Assembly (NCBI RefSeq): GCF_010731855.1
Contig: NZ_AP022620.1
Span: 1,116,001 to 1,180,000 of the forward strand
Reading direction: 5' to 3'
DNA length: 64,000 bases
Source: Mycolicibacterium anyangense
GTDB taxonomy: Bacteria > Actinomycetota > Actinomycetes > Mycobacteriales > Mycobacteriaceae
Made by a program: the position numbers and the translations under genes. The notes beneath the pieces are model-generated. The model did no database searches, had not been told where the DNA came from, and saw only the letters and a program-made list of their open reading frames with translations. Positions 23,033 to 35,000 of the stretch are shown in pieces. Numbering within the stretch: the stretch's first letter is position 1; every line of letters begins with the position of its first letter.

Positions 23033-23757
23033 AAAGCCGCTGGTTGGGGGTGGTCCGAGTTGTCTTCGGTTGCGCGATTGGCATAGTGACGCTGCTCGTC
23101 ACGTTGCGCGGCGCTGCTCCGTGGTACTTGACGGTTTTCGGGCTCTGCGTCACAAGCGCCATAGTCGTCGGCAAGCGTCGCATATTGCGCGCGGGCGTAA
23201 CCCGAACGTCCGCGGACCTCGTCTGTCGATACGTTCCCTGGTACGAGACCAGCGCCTACTTCCTCAATGTGGTGCTTCCGCTGCTGGGAATCGCCATGAT
23301 TGCCGCCGGTTTCGATCCCGGTTATCCAGCGTGGTTCCGATACGGTGGCATTCTTCTTCTCCTCGCGACGCTGCTCATGGCCTACGCCACGTTCCGTATG
23401 TGGAGCCGGTGCTCGCTGCGCTTCACCCCGTCGACGTTGACCATCCGGGTAGCTGATCCCAAGATCCGGCCAGGTGAGCTTCCCCGCGACCGGGTCGAGG
23501 CGATCACCCCGAAGTGGATCGCCAATTCGGTGAGCGGAGCCAAGTCGCTTCAGGTGGAGATCGCCTACCGCCCTGCGGACTCGACGACGGCCAAGACCGA
23601 GACGGTGATGCTGGGCCTGCAACTGACCGTCGAGCCGATCAATCTCTACGGTGCACTCGTGACGTGGAAAGACGGCTCCGGCGCGGACCCGGGTGAGCTG
23701 TTGGATCGGATCGAACAACTACTTCGAGGCCACTCGGCCGCGATAGCGCGCAGCTAA
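23011..23757 (+). CDS. Membrane protein with C-terminal PH-like domain, unknown function
   Basis: A 248-residue protein with four hydrophobic segments at about residues 13-30, 36-52, 81-100 and 108-128, then a beta-rich cytoplasmic-type domain (about 130-248) containing RFTPSTLTIRV and RDRVEAITPKW, similar in pattern to bacterial PH domains. No catalytic motif is visible. It starts at ATG 23011 inside the end of the interrupted gene, so the two were probably coupled. As the last gene of the WXG100 cassette it may serve as a membrane partner or immunity protein; this is a guess from position. Confidence 0.65.
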   Translation: MAMDNEMKSRWLGVVRVVFGCAIGIVTLLVTLRGAAPWYLTVFGLCVTSAIVVGKRRILRAGVTRTSADLVCRYVPWYETSAYFLNVVLPLLGIAMIAAGFDPGYPAWFRYGGILLLLATLLMAYATFRMWSRCSLRFTPSTLTIRVADPKIRPGELPRDRVEAITPKWIANSVSGAKSLQVEIAYRPADSTTAKTETVMLGLQLTVEPINLYGALVTWKDGSGADPGELLDRIEQLLRGHSAAIARS

Positions 23758-24506
23758 TCCCGGCCGGCCCGTCGGTGCGTCCGCACCTCGTAGGCCAGGC
23801 CGGCCAGGCCGACGCTGGCGGTGCACAACGACACCAGCACCAGCAGCGGGCTGACGTTGCCGGTCAGCGCGTCACCGAGGATCACCACCGCGGCGGTGCC
23901 GGGCAACAGGCCGACCACGGTGGCCAGCAGGTAGGGCATCAGGCGCACCGCCGAGGCGCCGGCGGCGTAGTTGAGTACCGAGAACGGTACGGCCGGAATC
24001 ATCCGCAAGGAGAAGATCGCCGGCCAGCCCCTGGCCCGCAGCCGGGCGTCAACCGCCTCCACCGCGGGGTGGCTCACCAGGTTGCTGAGTTGCCAGCCCA
24101 CGGCGCGCACCAGCAACAGCGCGATGACGGCGCTCAGCGTGCTGGCCACGACCGCGATCACCACGCCGAGCGCAGGCCCGAACAGCAACCCGGCTGCCAG
24201 CGTGAATGCCGTGCGCGGGAACGGGAACACCGTCACCACGATGTGCGCGCCCAGGAAAGCCAGCGGGAACCACGGCCCGAGCGAGGTCGCCCAATCCCGC
24301 AGTTGTAGGGCAGTGGGCAGCGGCACCCACACGGCGACTGCGACGAGAATCACAGCAACGGCCGCGGTCAGGATGAGGCGGGTGCCTGACATCTGGCGCG
24401 CCGTGGCGATCAGCGCTGACCACACGCTGCGCCACATGCTGCGAGTCTTCGATGTCACGTTCACCAAGGTTACGGCCACTTGCCGTGCGGCTGCCGGGTG
24501 CGGCAT
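23754..24506 (-). CDS. VTT/TVP38-family membrane protein (Rv1491c-like)
   Basis: A 250-residue integral membrane protein of the SNARE-associated/VTT (DedA-like) family, with about six membrane segments. The family core is seen as FPRTAFTLAAGLLFGPALG followed by a reentrant-like region and SLRMIPAVPFSVLNYAAG. Members are implicated in lipid scrambling or small-molecule transport. The true start is uncertain: ATG 24506 gives an N-terminal extension of 23 residues before MWRSVW, and GTG codons at 24479 to 24458 are alternatives. It converges with the preceding gene with a three-base overlap and corresponds to Rv1491c by position before mutA. Confidence 0.85.
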   Translation of the reverse strand: MPHPAAARQVAVTLVNVTSKTRSMWRSVWSALIATARQMSGTRLILTAAVAVILVAVAVWVPLPTALQLRDWATSLGPWFPLAFLGAHIVVTVFPFPRTAFTLAAGLLFGPALGVVIAVVASTLSAVIALLLVRAVGWQLSNLVSHPAVEAVDARLRARGWPAIFSLRMIPAVPFSVLNYAAGASAVRLMPYLLATVVGLLPGTAAVVILGDALTGNVSPLLVLVSLCTASVGLAGLAYEVRTHRRAGRD

Positions 24507-24621
24507 GGGTTACCGGCGGGTAGCCGTAGTCGGGCGCATCACGGAAAAAATGATCATTTAGCCTGATGGTCAGATGGCTGGTCCCACGGGCCACCACATG
24601 CTGCGACAACAGGAGTGGCCG

Positions 24622-26466
24622 GTGTCGGTGAAGGTGGACGAGGAGCGCGCCCGCTGGCGCACTGCGGTGGCCGGTGTGCTCGCCAAGAGTAGCCGTCGTG
24701 ATCCGGCTGATCTGCCACCCGAACCCGAGCGCCTGCTGGAATCGCCGACTTACGAGGGCTTCGCGATCCGTGCCCTGTATACCTCGCTCGACGAGTTGCC
24801 CGAGGCGCCGTTGCCAGGTGCCTGGCCGTTTGTCCGTGGCGGTGACGCCCGCCGGGACGTAATCGCGGGATGGAAAGTGGCCGAAGCCTTTCCGGCTACC
24901 GGAGCCAACGCCGGCACCGTGACCGACGGTAACGCCGCCGTCCTGTCTGCTCTTGCCGACGGCGTCAGCGCCCTGGTCTTGCGCGTCGGCGACGCCGGTG
25001 TAGCCGCGGCCGATATCGACCGCCTCCTCGAAGGCGTCTACCTGGATCTGGCTCCGGTGATCGTGGAGGCCGACGCCCAGTTCCCGGCGGCGGCCGAGGC
25101 GGTGCTGACCCTGGTGGCCGGTGCCGACGACGCCAAGCGCGCCGCGATGTCGATCGACCTGGGTGCCGACCCGCTGACGGCACCGTTGAGCGGCCGCCCG
25201 GCGCCCTCGGTGCAGGACGTAGTGGCCGTCGCTTCAGGCCTGGCCGGCAAACCGGGCGTGCGGGCGATCACCGTAGACGGTGCCGCATTGCACAACCGAG
25301 GTGCCAATGCGGCATGGGAACTTGCCGGCGCAGTCGCGGCGGCGGTGACCTATGTGCGGGTGCTCACCGATGCCGGTGTGGGCGTCGCTGATGCGCTGCA
25401 GCAGATCAGCTTTCGGCTGGTCGCAGACGACGACCAGTTCTTGACGATTGCGAAGTTCCGGGCCGCTCGCCTGCTGTGGGCCCGGGTCGCCGAGGTGCTC
25501 GATCAGCCCGACAGCGGCGCCGCGGTGCTGCACGCCGTCACCTCGCTGCCGATGATGACCCAACGCGATCCGTGGGTGAACATGCTGCGCACCACGCTGG
25601 CCGCCTTCGGCGCCGGCGTCGGGGGAGCGGACACCGTGCAGGTGCAAACCTTCGACATCGCGATCCCCGGGGGATTCCCCGGCGTCGGTAACGGCTTTTC
25701 CCGGCGTATCGCCCGCAACACCCAACTGCTGCTGCTCGAGGAGTCCCACATCGGCCGGGTGCTCGACCCCGCCGGCGGATCGTGGTATGTCGAGGATCTC
25801 ACCGAAAGCCTTGCCGCCCAGGCCTGGTCGCATTTCCGGGACATCGAGGCGCGGGGCGGGTTCGTCGCGGCGCGCGACCATGTCGCCGAACAGGTCGAGC
25901 AGGTCCGTGCCCGGCGCGCTGACGACATCGCCCACCGCCGTACCGCGATCACCGGCGTCAACGAGTTCCCCAACCTGGGCGAGGCGGCGCTGCCGCACAG
26001 CGATTCCTCGGTCCGCGTGCAGCGCTACGCGGCCGGCTTCGAGGCGCTGCGCGACCGCTCCGACGCCTACCTGGAGCGCACCGGCGCCCGCCCGGCGGTG
26101 CTGTTGCTGCCGCTGGGCCCGCTGGCCGAGCACAACATCCGGGCCACCTTCGCGGTCAACCTGTTGGCCTCGGGCGGCATCGACGCCGTCAACCCCGGCG
26201 CCGTCGATGCCGCGGGTGTGGCGAGTGCGGTGGCGCAATCCGGCGCCTCGGTCGCGGTGCTCTGCGGCACCGACGCCCGCTACGGCACCGACAGTGCCGC
26301 TGTGGTGCAGGCTGCCCGTGCCGCGGGCATCGAGCAGATCTTGCTGGCCGGTCCGGAGAAGGCCGTCGCCGAGAACCCCGATGACGCCAGACCGGACGGG
26401 TACCTGACCGCGAAGATCGATGCGGTCGAAGCGCTTTCGAACCTGCTCACCCGATTGGGGGCCTGA
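24622..26466 (+). CDS. mutA: Methylmalonyl-CoA mutase small subunit
   Basis: A 614-residue small (beta) subunit of adenosylcobalamin-dependent methylmalonyl-CoA mutase. It keeps the TIM-barrel fold (for example [16 protein letters not shown]) and a C-terminal cobalamin-like domain, but lacks the DxHxxG base-off histidine, as expected for the non-catalytic subunit. The GTG start at 24622 follows AGGAG at 24611-24615 and matches the family N-terminus ([16 protein letters not shown]); an ATG at 24574 is less likely. mutB begins five bases after the stop. The pair interconverts methylmalonyl-CoA and succinyl-CoA. Confidence 0.95.
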   Translation: MSVKVDEERARWRTAVAGVLAKSSRRDPADLPPEPERLLESPTYEGFAIRALYTSLDELPEAPLPGAWPFVRGGDARRDVIAGWKVAEAFPATGANAGTVTDGNAAVLSALADGVSALVLRVGDAGVAAADIDRLLEGVYLDLAPVIVEADAQFPAAAEAVLTLVAGADDAKRAAMSIDLGADPLTAPLSGRPAPSVQDVVAVASGLAGKPGVRAITVDGAALHNRGANAAWELAGAVAAAVTYVRVLTDAGVGVADALQQISFRLVADDDQFLTIAKFRAARLLWARVAEVLDQPDSGAAVLHAVTSLPMMTQRDPWVNMLRTTLAAFGAGVGGADTVQVQTFDIAIPGGFPGVGNGFSRRIARNTQLLLLEESHIGRVLDPAGGSWYVEDLTESLAAQAWSHFRDIEARGGFVAARDHVAEQVEQVRARRADDIAHRRTAITGVNEFPNLGEAALPHSDSSVRVQRYAAGFEALRDRSDAYLERTGARPAVLLLPLGPLAEHNIRATFAVNLLASGGIDAVNPGAVDAAGVASAVAQSGASVAVLCGTDARYGTDSAAVVQAARAAGIEQILLAGPEKAVAENPDDARPDGYLTAKIDAVEALSNLLTRLGA

Positions 26467-26471
26467 TCGAC

Positions 26472-28738
<2,267 letters not shown>

Positions 28739-28739
<1 letters not shown>

Positions 28740-29722
28740 TGTCCTTCGACGTCGCTACCCTGGCCGGGGCGATCCGCAGCGGTGACCGAGCGGCGCTGCC
28801 TCGGGCCATCACGCTGGTCGAATCGACCCGCGCCGATCACCGGGAACAGGCACAGCGCCTGCTGCTCGAGCTGATGCCCGATGCCGGCAAGGCGCTGCAC
28901 GTCGGGATTACCGGTGTACCCGGGGTGGGGAAGTCGACCACCATCGAGGCGCTCGGGATGTACCTGATCGAGCAGGGTCATCGGGTTGCCGTGCTCGCCG
29001 TCGACCCGTCCTCGACCCGCACCGGAGGTTCCATCCTCGGCGACAAGACGCGGATGGCGCGGCTTGCGGTACAGCCCGAGGCGTATATCCGGCCGTCGCC
29101 GACATCAGGGACGCTCGGCGGCGTCGCCAGGGCCACCCGCGAAACGATCGTGCTGCTCGAGGCGGCCGGCTACGACGTCATCCTGGTGGAGACCGTTGGC
29201 GTGGGGCAGTCCGAAGTGACGGTGGCCAATATGGTCGACACCTTCGTGTTCCTCACCCTGGCCCGCACCGGCGACCAGCTCCAGGGCATCAAGAAGGGCG
29301 TCCTGGAGCTGGCCGACATCGTTGTGGTCAACAAGGCCGACGGCGCGCATGCCACCGAGGCGAAGGCCGCGGCACGCGAACTGTCGGGCGCGATCAGACT
29401 CATCTATCCACGCGAAACTATCTGGCTGCCACCAGTTTTGACGATGAGCGCCCTCGAAGGTACCGGTCTGCGTGAGCTGTGGGAGACGGTCCTGCGGCAT
29501 CGTGAGGTACTGACCGCGGCGGGCGAGTTCGACGCCCGTCGGCGCGCCCAGCAGGTGGACTGGACCTGGTCGATGGTGCGCGACGCGGTGCTCGACCGCG
29601 TTCTGACCCATCCCGCGGTCAAGAGCCGTCGGGCCGAGATCGAGCGGCAGGTCCGCGACGGTGAACTGACGCCGGCGCTGGCGGCGCAGCAGATCCTTGA
29701 TGCGGCCGACCAGTCAAGCTGA
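28739..29722 (+). CDS. meaB: MeaB/ArgK-family GTPase, mutase chaperone
   Basis: A 327-residue G3E GTPase that loads and protects methylmalonyl-CoA mutase during cobalamin delivery. Walker A is GVPGVGKST (about residues 60-68), the switch segments include LAVDPSSTRTGGSILGDKTRM, with VETVGVGQSEV as the DxxG region and NKAD as the base-recognition motif. The ATG overlaps the mutB stop (TGATG). It corresponds to Rv1496. No toxin-antitoxin genes (mazEF4 in M. tuberculosis) lie between mutB and this gene. Confidence 0.95.
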
Positions 29723-29794
29723 CCGGCCGCAGCGCACCTAACGGTTTGGCAACAATTCTTCGCTCTGCTGCCTGGGCGGATTAAGTTCCTCCGT

Positions 29795-31063
29795 GTGGCA
29801 CAAGTGACGCATGTTTCTTCGGTGCTGCCGCGGGGGGTTCAAGGGGCGGCGGACCCGAACTTTGCGTTGGCCGTGCGCAGCTTCGCCAGTCTCTTTCCCC
29901 ATCCCCGGTTCGGCGGCGGCGCGTTGGCGGTGTACCTGGACGGTCAGCCCGTCGTCGATGTCTGGACCGGATGGTCGGATCGGCGCGGGCGGGTGCACTG
30001 GACCGCGGACACCGGCGCCATGGTGTTCTCGGCCACCAAAGGTGTTGCTTCGACGGTGATCCACCGGCTGGTCGACCGCGGTCTCATCGACTACGACGCC
30101 CCGGTCGCCGAGTACTGGCCGGAGTTCGGCGCCAACGGCAAGGCCCGGATCACCGTGCGGGACGTCATGCGCCACCGTGCCGGTCTGGCGCACCTGCGCG
30201 GCGTCCGGCGCCGAGAACTGCTCGATCACCGGCATATGGAGGAACGGATCGCTGCCGCGCCGGTGGGCAGGTACTTCGGCAAGCCCGCGTACCATGCGAT
30301 CACCTATGGCTGGCTGCTGTCCGGCCTCGCGCGAGCCGTCACCGGGAAGGGAATGCGTGAGCTGATCCGCCTCGAAGTGGCGGAGCCGCTGAACACCGAC
30401 GGCATCCACCTCGGCCGCCCGCCGGCCGGCGCACCGACCCGGGTGGCCCACATCGTCGGTCCGCAGCTCAATATTCCGAACCCGGTGTTCAACGCGGTCG
30501 CCCCGAAGATCGCCGCCCTCGAGGTCTCCGCCATCTTCGGCTCCATGTATTTCCCGGGGATGAAGGCTGTGGTGCAGGGGGACATGCCGCTGCTGGACAG
30601 CGAGCTGCCGTCGGCCAATGGCGTCGCGACCGCGCGCAGCCTGGCCCGGATGTACGGCGCAATCGCCAACGGCGGCGAGATCGACGGCCAGCGGTACCTG
30701 TCCTCGAAGCTGGTCGCCGACCTGACCGGGCGGCCGAGCCTGGCCCCGGACCGCAATCTGATCCTGCCGATGGCGTTCCACCTTGGCTATCACGCCCTGC
30801 CGTTCCCCGGCGTCCTGCCCGGGTTCGGTCACGTCGGCCTGGGCGGATCACTCGGTTGGGCCATTCCTGACAAGGGGTTGTCCTTCGGCTTCGTGCACAA
30901 CCGGCTACTGACCCCGTTCGTGCTGACCGATCAGGCCGGTTTTGTGGCGACGGCAGCATGGATCCGCCATGGTGCGGCGGCCGCGCGCAAGCACGGTTTC
31001 ACCCCGGTACGGGAGTCCGGCGCCACCTTCGCGCCGCCCTCGGCCGGGGTGGTCGCGGGCTAG
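29795..31063 (+). CDS. lipL: Serine beta-lactamase-fold esterase (LipL-like)
   Basis: A 422-residue protein of the beta-lactamase/family VIII carboxylesterase fold. The nucleophile motif SxxK is S79-A-T-K82; a tyrosine in the AITYGWLLSGL segment fits the second motif, and HVGLGGSLGWAIP near residue 350 is the third. Rv1497 (LipL) occupies the same place after meaB. A lipid or ester hydrolase role is likely; substrate is unknown. The GTG start at 29795 gives a protein without a signal peptide. It marks the left border of the accessory lipid locus. Confidence 0.88.
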   Translation: MAQVTHVSSVLPRGVQGAADPNFALAVRSFASLFPHPRFGGGALAVYLDGQPVVDVWTGWSDRRGRVHWTADTGAMVFSATKGVASTVIHRLVDRGLIDYDAPVAEYWPEFGANGKARITVRDVMRHRAGLAHLRGVRRRELLDHRHMEERIAAAPVGRYFGKPAYHAITYGWLLSGLARAVTGKGMRELIRLEVAEPLNTDGIHLGRPPAGAPTRVAHIVGPQLNIPNPVFNAVAPKIAALEVSAIFGSMYFPGMKAVVQGDMPLLDSELPSANGVATARSLARMYGAIANGGEIDGQRYLSSKLVADLTGRPSLAPDRNLILPMAFHLGYHALPFPGVLPGFGHVGLGGSLGWAIPDKGLSFGFVHNRLLTPFVLTDQAGFVATAAWIRHGAAAARKHGFTPVRESGATFAPPSAGVVAG

Positions 31064-31428
31064 CACCCGGCGCTCTGGTGTCCCCGGCTGGCACTCCATC
31101 GTGTCGGCGCATCGGCGCATCGGCGTGTCGCGCGAGACTCGCCGCGCCTATCGGATGCAAAGCACGCTCTTAACTGGCTCACAGCAAACTTCGACTGAGC
31201 CCGCAAAGGCCCTTTGACTAGCAGTGACGGGGGTCACGTTCCGGTCCTTTCCGGATACCGCCTACGCATTTCCTGAGGCAACTACCGCCATTAATGACGA
31301 ATAGCCGGTCGTTTAACAAACGGCATTTGCTGACTCTTCTAAATATCTTCGAATTACCCGATAATCGCTACGTTTCGACGGTCCTGAATGCGGCCTGAAG
31401 CCTGGCTAATGAAGCGCTGAGACGGTGC

Positions 31429-31446
31429 TCTCAGGCTGCTCTCAGG
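31429..31446 (+). promoter_or_regulatory. Direct repeat resembling a PhoP box
   Basis: TCTCAGG occurs at 31429-31435 and again at 31440-31446, separated by four bases, giving an 11-bp period. The larger unit TGCTCTCAGG is repeated exactly. The mycobacterial PhoP box, as I recall it, is TCACAGC-N4-TCACAGC; each half here matches five of seven positions. A third CTCTCAGG lies at 31525-31532, out of phase. PhoP controls other polyketide lipids, so a role here is plausible but unproven. Confidence 0.4.
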
Positions 31447-31680
31447 TCAATTGCCATCTGGTGTGTTGTGGATCGAAAATCCCAGGTCGCTTGATTAAGA
31501 GAAGCTGAGGCGCGGTAGCGGAAACTCTCAGGAATGCCCGTGTGGCGGACCTCACAAGCGGGCTCTGTCACCGGTCGGGCGGCGTTATTCGGCGACGCTC
31601 TCCTGGGGTTCTGGGTGCCGTGCCGTGGGCGCCGTGGATGCCGAAGTTCGATTATTTGCTATGCCGTCATAATGGCGTTG

Positions 31681-31699
31681 TAACGCTCAACTTGCGTTA
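31681..31699. promoter_or_regulatory. TAACGC-N7-GCGTTA dyad
   Basis: TAACGC at 31681-31686 and GCGTTA at 31694-31699 form a perfect six-base inverted repeat with a seven-base spacer, 378 bases before the PKS start. It has the form of an operator for a dimeric regulator. No regulator can be assigned. Confidence 0.35.
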
Positions 31700-32076
31700 G
31701 TTAACCTGCTGCAACGGCGGCGGGGACCTGCTTCGTGGCGGCCAGGCCCGCGGTGGCGGTCTGCCCCGGATCGCATTTTCGCAGGAAAACCCTTGTCCCA
31801 CATGGGCTTTCGGGGGAGCGGAGCGGGAATTTCGGGGGTGTTTGCGCTACGGGTTGCGGAACTCCCAGCTACCGGATATCCGCTGAGCTGCGGGTCGCTG
31901 TTGTCGTGCACGGTAACATTGCCCAATCTCCAATCAAAATCACAAAACATTTGTCGCAGTCGTTAGAAAAAGCCGCTAAGCTACCGAGCACGTTGGCAAC
32001 TTCGCTTGAGGCTCCCGAACGAGAATCGAACAAGCTGCCGTGCCCCGCGTTGATGAAGAGTGAGGTGTGAGCGGAC

Positions 32077-35000
32077 GTGCGTGAGACATCTGTCACCCCG
32101 GTTGCAGTCGTTGGTATGGCCTGCCGGCTGCCTGGAGGGATCGACTCTCCTCACAAGCTGTGGGAGGCGCTGCTCGACGGCGCCGACCTCGTCACCGAGA
32201 TTCCCGCCGATCGGTGGGACGCCGACGAGTACTACGACCCCGAGCAGGGTGTGCCGGGTCGGTCGGTGTCGCGCTGGGGCGCGTTCGTTGACGACGTGAC
32301 GGGGTTCGATCCCGACTTCTTCGGCATCAACGAGCGCGAGGCCACCGCGATGGACCCGCAGCACCGCATGCTGCTGGAAACCGCGTGGGAGGCCGTGGAG
32401 CATTCCGGGCACACGCCCGCGCAGATGTCGGGGACCTCCACCGGTGTCTTCATCGGTATGTCGCATGACGACTACGCGATGGTCACCAGCGCCGCTGGCG
32501 CCTATGACCAGGCCTACGCCTTCACCGGCACGCCGTTCAGCATGGCCTCCGGCCGTATCTCGCACGCCCTGGGCCTCAAGGGCCCGGCGCTGACCATGGA
32601 CACCGCGTGCTCCTCCAGCATGGTGGCGGTCCACGCCGCCTGCCGCAGCCTGCACGACGGCGAGAGCGACATGGCGCTGGCCGGCGGCGTGATGCTGATG
32701 CTCGACCAGCGGCTGTACGCCTCGGCGTCAGGCCAGGGCATGCTGTCGCCCACCGGGCACTGCCACGCCTTCGACGTCGCCGCCGACGGCTTTGTGCGCT
32801 CCGAGGGCTGCGGCATCGTCCTGCTCAAGCGTCTGGATGACGCCCAGCGCGACGGCGACCGCATCCTGGCCGTCATCAGGGGCACCGCCTCCAACCAGGA
32901 CGGCCGCACCGAGAACATCCTCACTCCGTCCACCGAGGCGCAGATCTCGGTGTTCCAGGCCGCGCTGGCCGCAGCTGACGTCGACCCCACCACGGTGGGC
33001 ATGGTCGAGGGCCACGGCACTGGCACCCCGGTCGGTGACACCAAGGAGTTCACCAGCATCTCGACCGTCTACGGCACGGCGGGCCCATGCGCGCTGACCT
33101 CGGTCAAGACCAACTTCGGCCACGCCGAATCCGCTGCGGGCGTGTTGGGCCTGATGAAGACCGTACTGTCGGTGCACCACGGTGTGATTCCCCAGAACCT
33201 GCACTTCAACCGTCTGCCCGAGCATCTGGCGAAGGTCGAGACCGGATTGTTCGTCCCCGTCGAGGCCGGCGAATGGCCGGTGGGGGAGCAGGCCGGCCCG
33301 CGCCGTGCCGCCGTGTCGTCCTACGGTATGTCGGGCACCAACGTCCACGCCGTGCTCGAGCAGGCGCCCCAGCCGGTCTCCGGCGACGCCGCGACGACCA
33401 CCGACGCCGAGTCCGGTCTGCTGGTGTTCCCGGTCTGCTCCACGTCGGCCGACGAACTGCGCCGTACCGCTGAGCGCCTCGCCGACTGGGTGGAGAACAG
33501 CGCCGCCGAGCTGTCGCTGCGCGACCTCGCCTATACGCTGGCCCGCCGTCGCGGGCACCGACCGGTGCGCACCGCGGTCATCGCCGCGGACCGCGCCGAA
33601 CTGGTCGAGCGGCTGCGCGAAGTGGCCAAGGGCGACGATCCCTACCAGGCCGCCGTCGGCCACGACGACCGGGGCCCGGTGTGGATCTTCTCAGGTCAGG
33701 GTTCGCAGTGGGCGTCGATGGGCGTGGGCCTGCTGGCCACCGAGCCCGTCTTCGCCGCCACGATCGCCGAGATCGAGCCGCTGATCGCCGCGGAGTCCGG
33801 TTTCTCGGTCACCGAGGCCATCACCGCCCCCGAGACCGTCGAGGGTATCCACAAGGTTCAGCCGGCCATCTTCGCTATGCAGGTGGCCATGGCGGCGACG
33901 ATGCGGGCTTACGGCGTGCAGCCGGGCGCCGTCATCGGCCACTCGCTGGGTGAGGTCGCCGCGGCCGTCGTCTCGGGTGCGCTCTCGCTCGAGGACGGCG
34001 TCAAGGTCATCTGCCGTCGGTCACTACTGTGCCTGCGCCTGGCCGGTGGCGGTGCGATGGCATCGGTGGAGATGCCGGCCCAGCAGGTCCGTGAAGAACT
34101 CGAGAAGCAGGGCATCGAGGATGTCGTGGTCGCCGTCGTGGCGTCCCCGAACTCGACCGTGATCGGCGGCGCCACCCAGACCGTCCGCGACATCGTCGCC
34201 GCCTGGGAGCAGCGCGAGATTATGGCCCGTGAGGTCAACGTGGACGTCGCCTCGCACTCACCGCAGGTCGAGCCGATCCTCGACGAGCTCTCCGAGCTGC
34301 TCGCCGACATCACCCCGATGGCCCCGGAGATCCCGTACTACTCCGCGACCTCGTTCGATCCCCGCGAGCAGCCGTACTGTGATGCCGACTACTGGGTCGA
34401 CAACCTGCGCCACACCGTCCGCTTCTCGGCGGCCGTGCAGACCGCGTTGGAGGACGGCTTCCGGGTGTTCGGCGAGCTCGCTCCGCATCCGCTGCTGACC
34501 CGCCCGATCGACCAGACCGCCGCCACGCTGGACATCTCGGTGGCCGCCGTTGCCGGCATGCGTCGCGGCCAGGAGGTCCCGAACGGACTCGGTGAGTTCC
34601 TCGGCAACCTCTACGCCGCTGGTGCCCAGGTCGACTTCTCGGTGCTCTACCCGGCCGGTGAACTGGTAGACGCCCCGCTGCCGACCTGGACCCACCGCAG
34701 CTTGATGCTGGTGTCCGATGGTGCTGAGCAGCAGCGCGGCGCCCACCTGGTGGCCGCCCACCCGCTGCTCGGATCGCACGTCAGGCTGCTCGAGGAGCCG
34801 GAGCGGCACGCCTGGGCGGCTGAGGTCGGCACCGCGGCGCACCCGTGGCTGGTCGACCACCAGGTCAACAACGTGGCCGCCCTGCCCGGCGCCGCGTACT
34901 GCGAGATGGCGCTGGCGGCGGCCCGCACCGCACTCGGCGATGCCTCCGAGGTCCGCGACGTCACCTTCGACGCCATGCTGCTGCTCAACGACGAAACCCC

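Larger units (their letters stand above)
31064..32076. other. Long AT-richer intergenic leader before the PKS gene
   Basis: About 1 kb without a convincing gene; the frames present lack coding bias and recognisable sequence. It is clearly less GC-rich than its surroundings, especially 31190-31400 and 31880-32000. It holds three copies of an 8-base unit TCGGCGCA/TCGGCGTG at 31104-31127, an 11-bp-spaced direct repeat at 31429-31446, a TAACGC dyad at 31681-31699 and an exact TCACAGC half-site at 31179-31185. It most likely carries the promoter and operators for the lipid locus, or the scar of an insertion. Confidence 0.6.

Noticed and set aside
31104..31127. Three copies of an 8-base unit (TCGGCGCA, TCGGCGCA, TCGGCGTG)
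   Set aside because: Too short and too near to common GC-rich sequence to call a CRISPR or functional repeat; noted only in the leader description.
31735..32070. 111-codon frame in the leader before the PKS
   Set aside because: No similarity, no ribosome site, unusual composition, and it overlaps other spurious frames; treated as non-coding leader.
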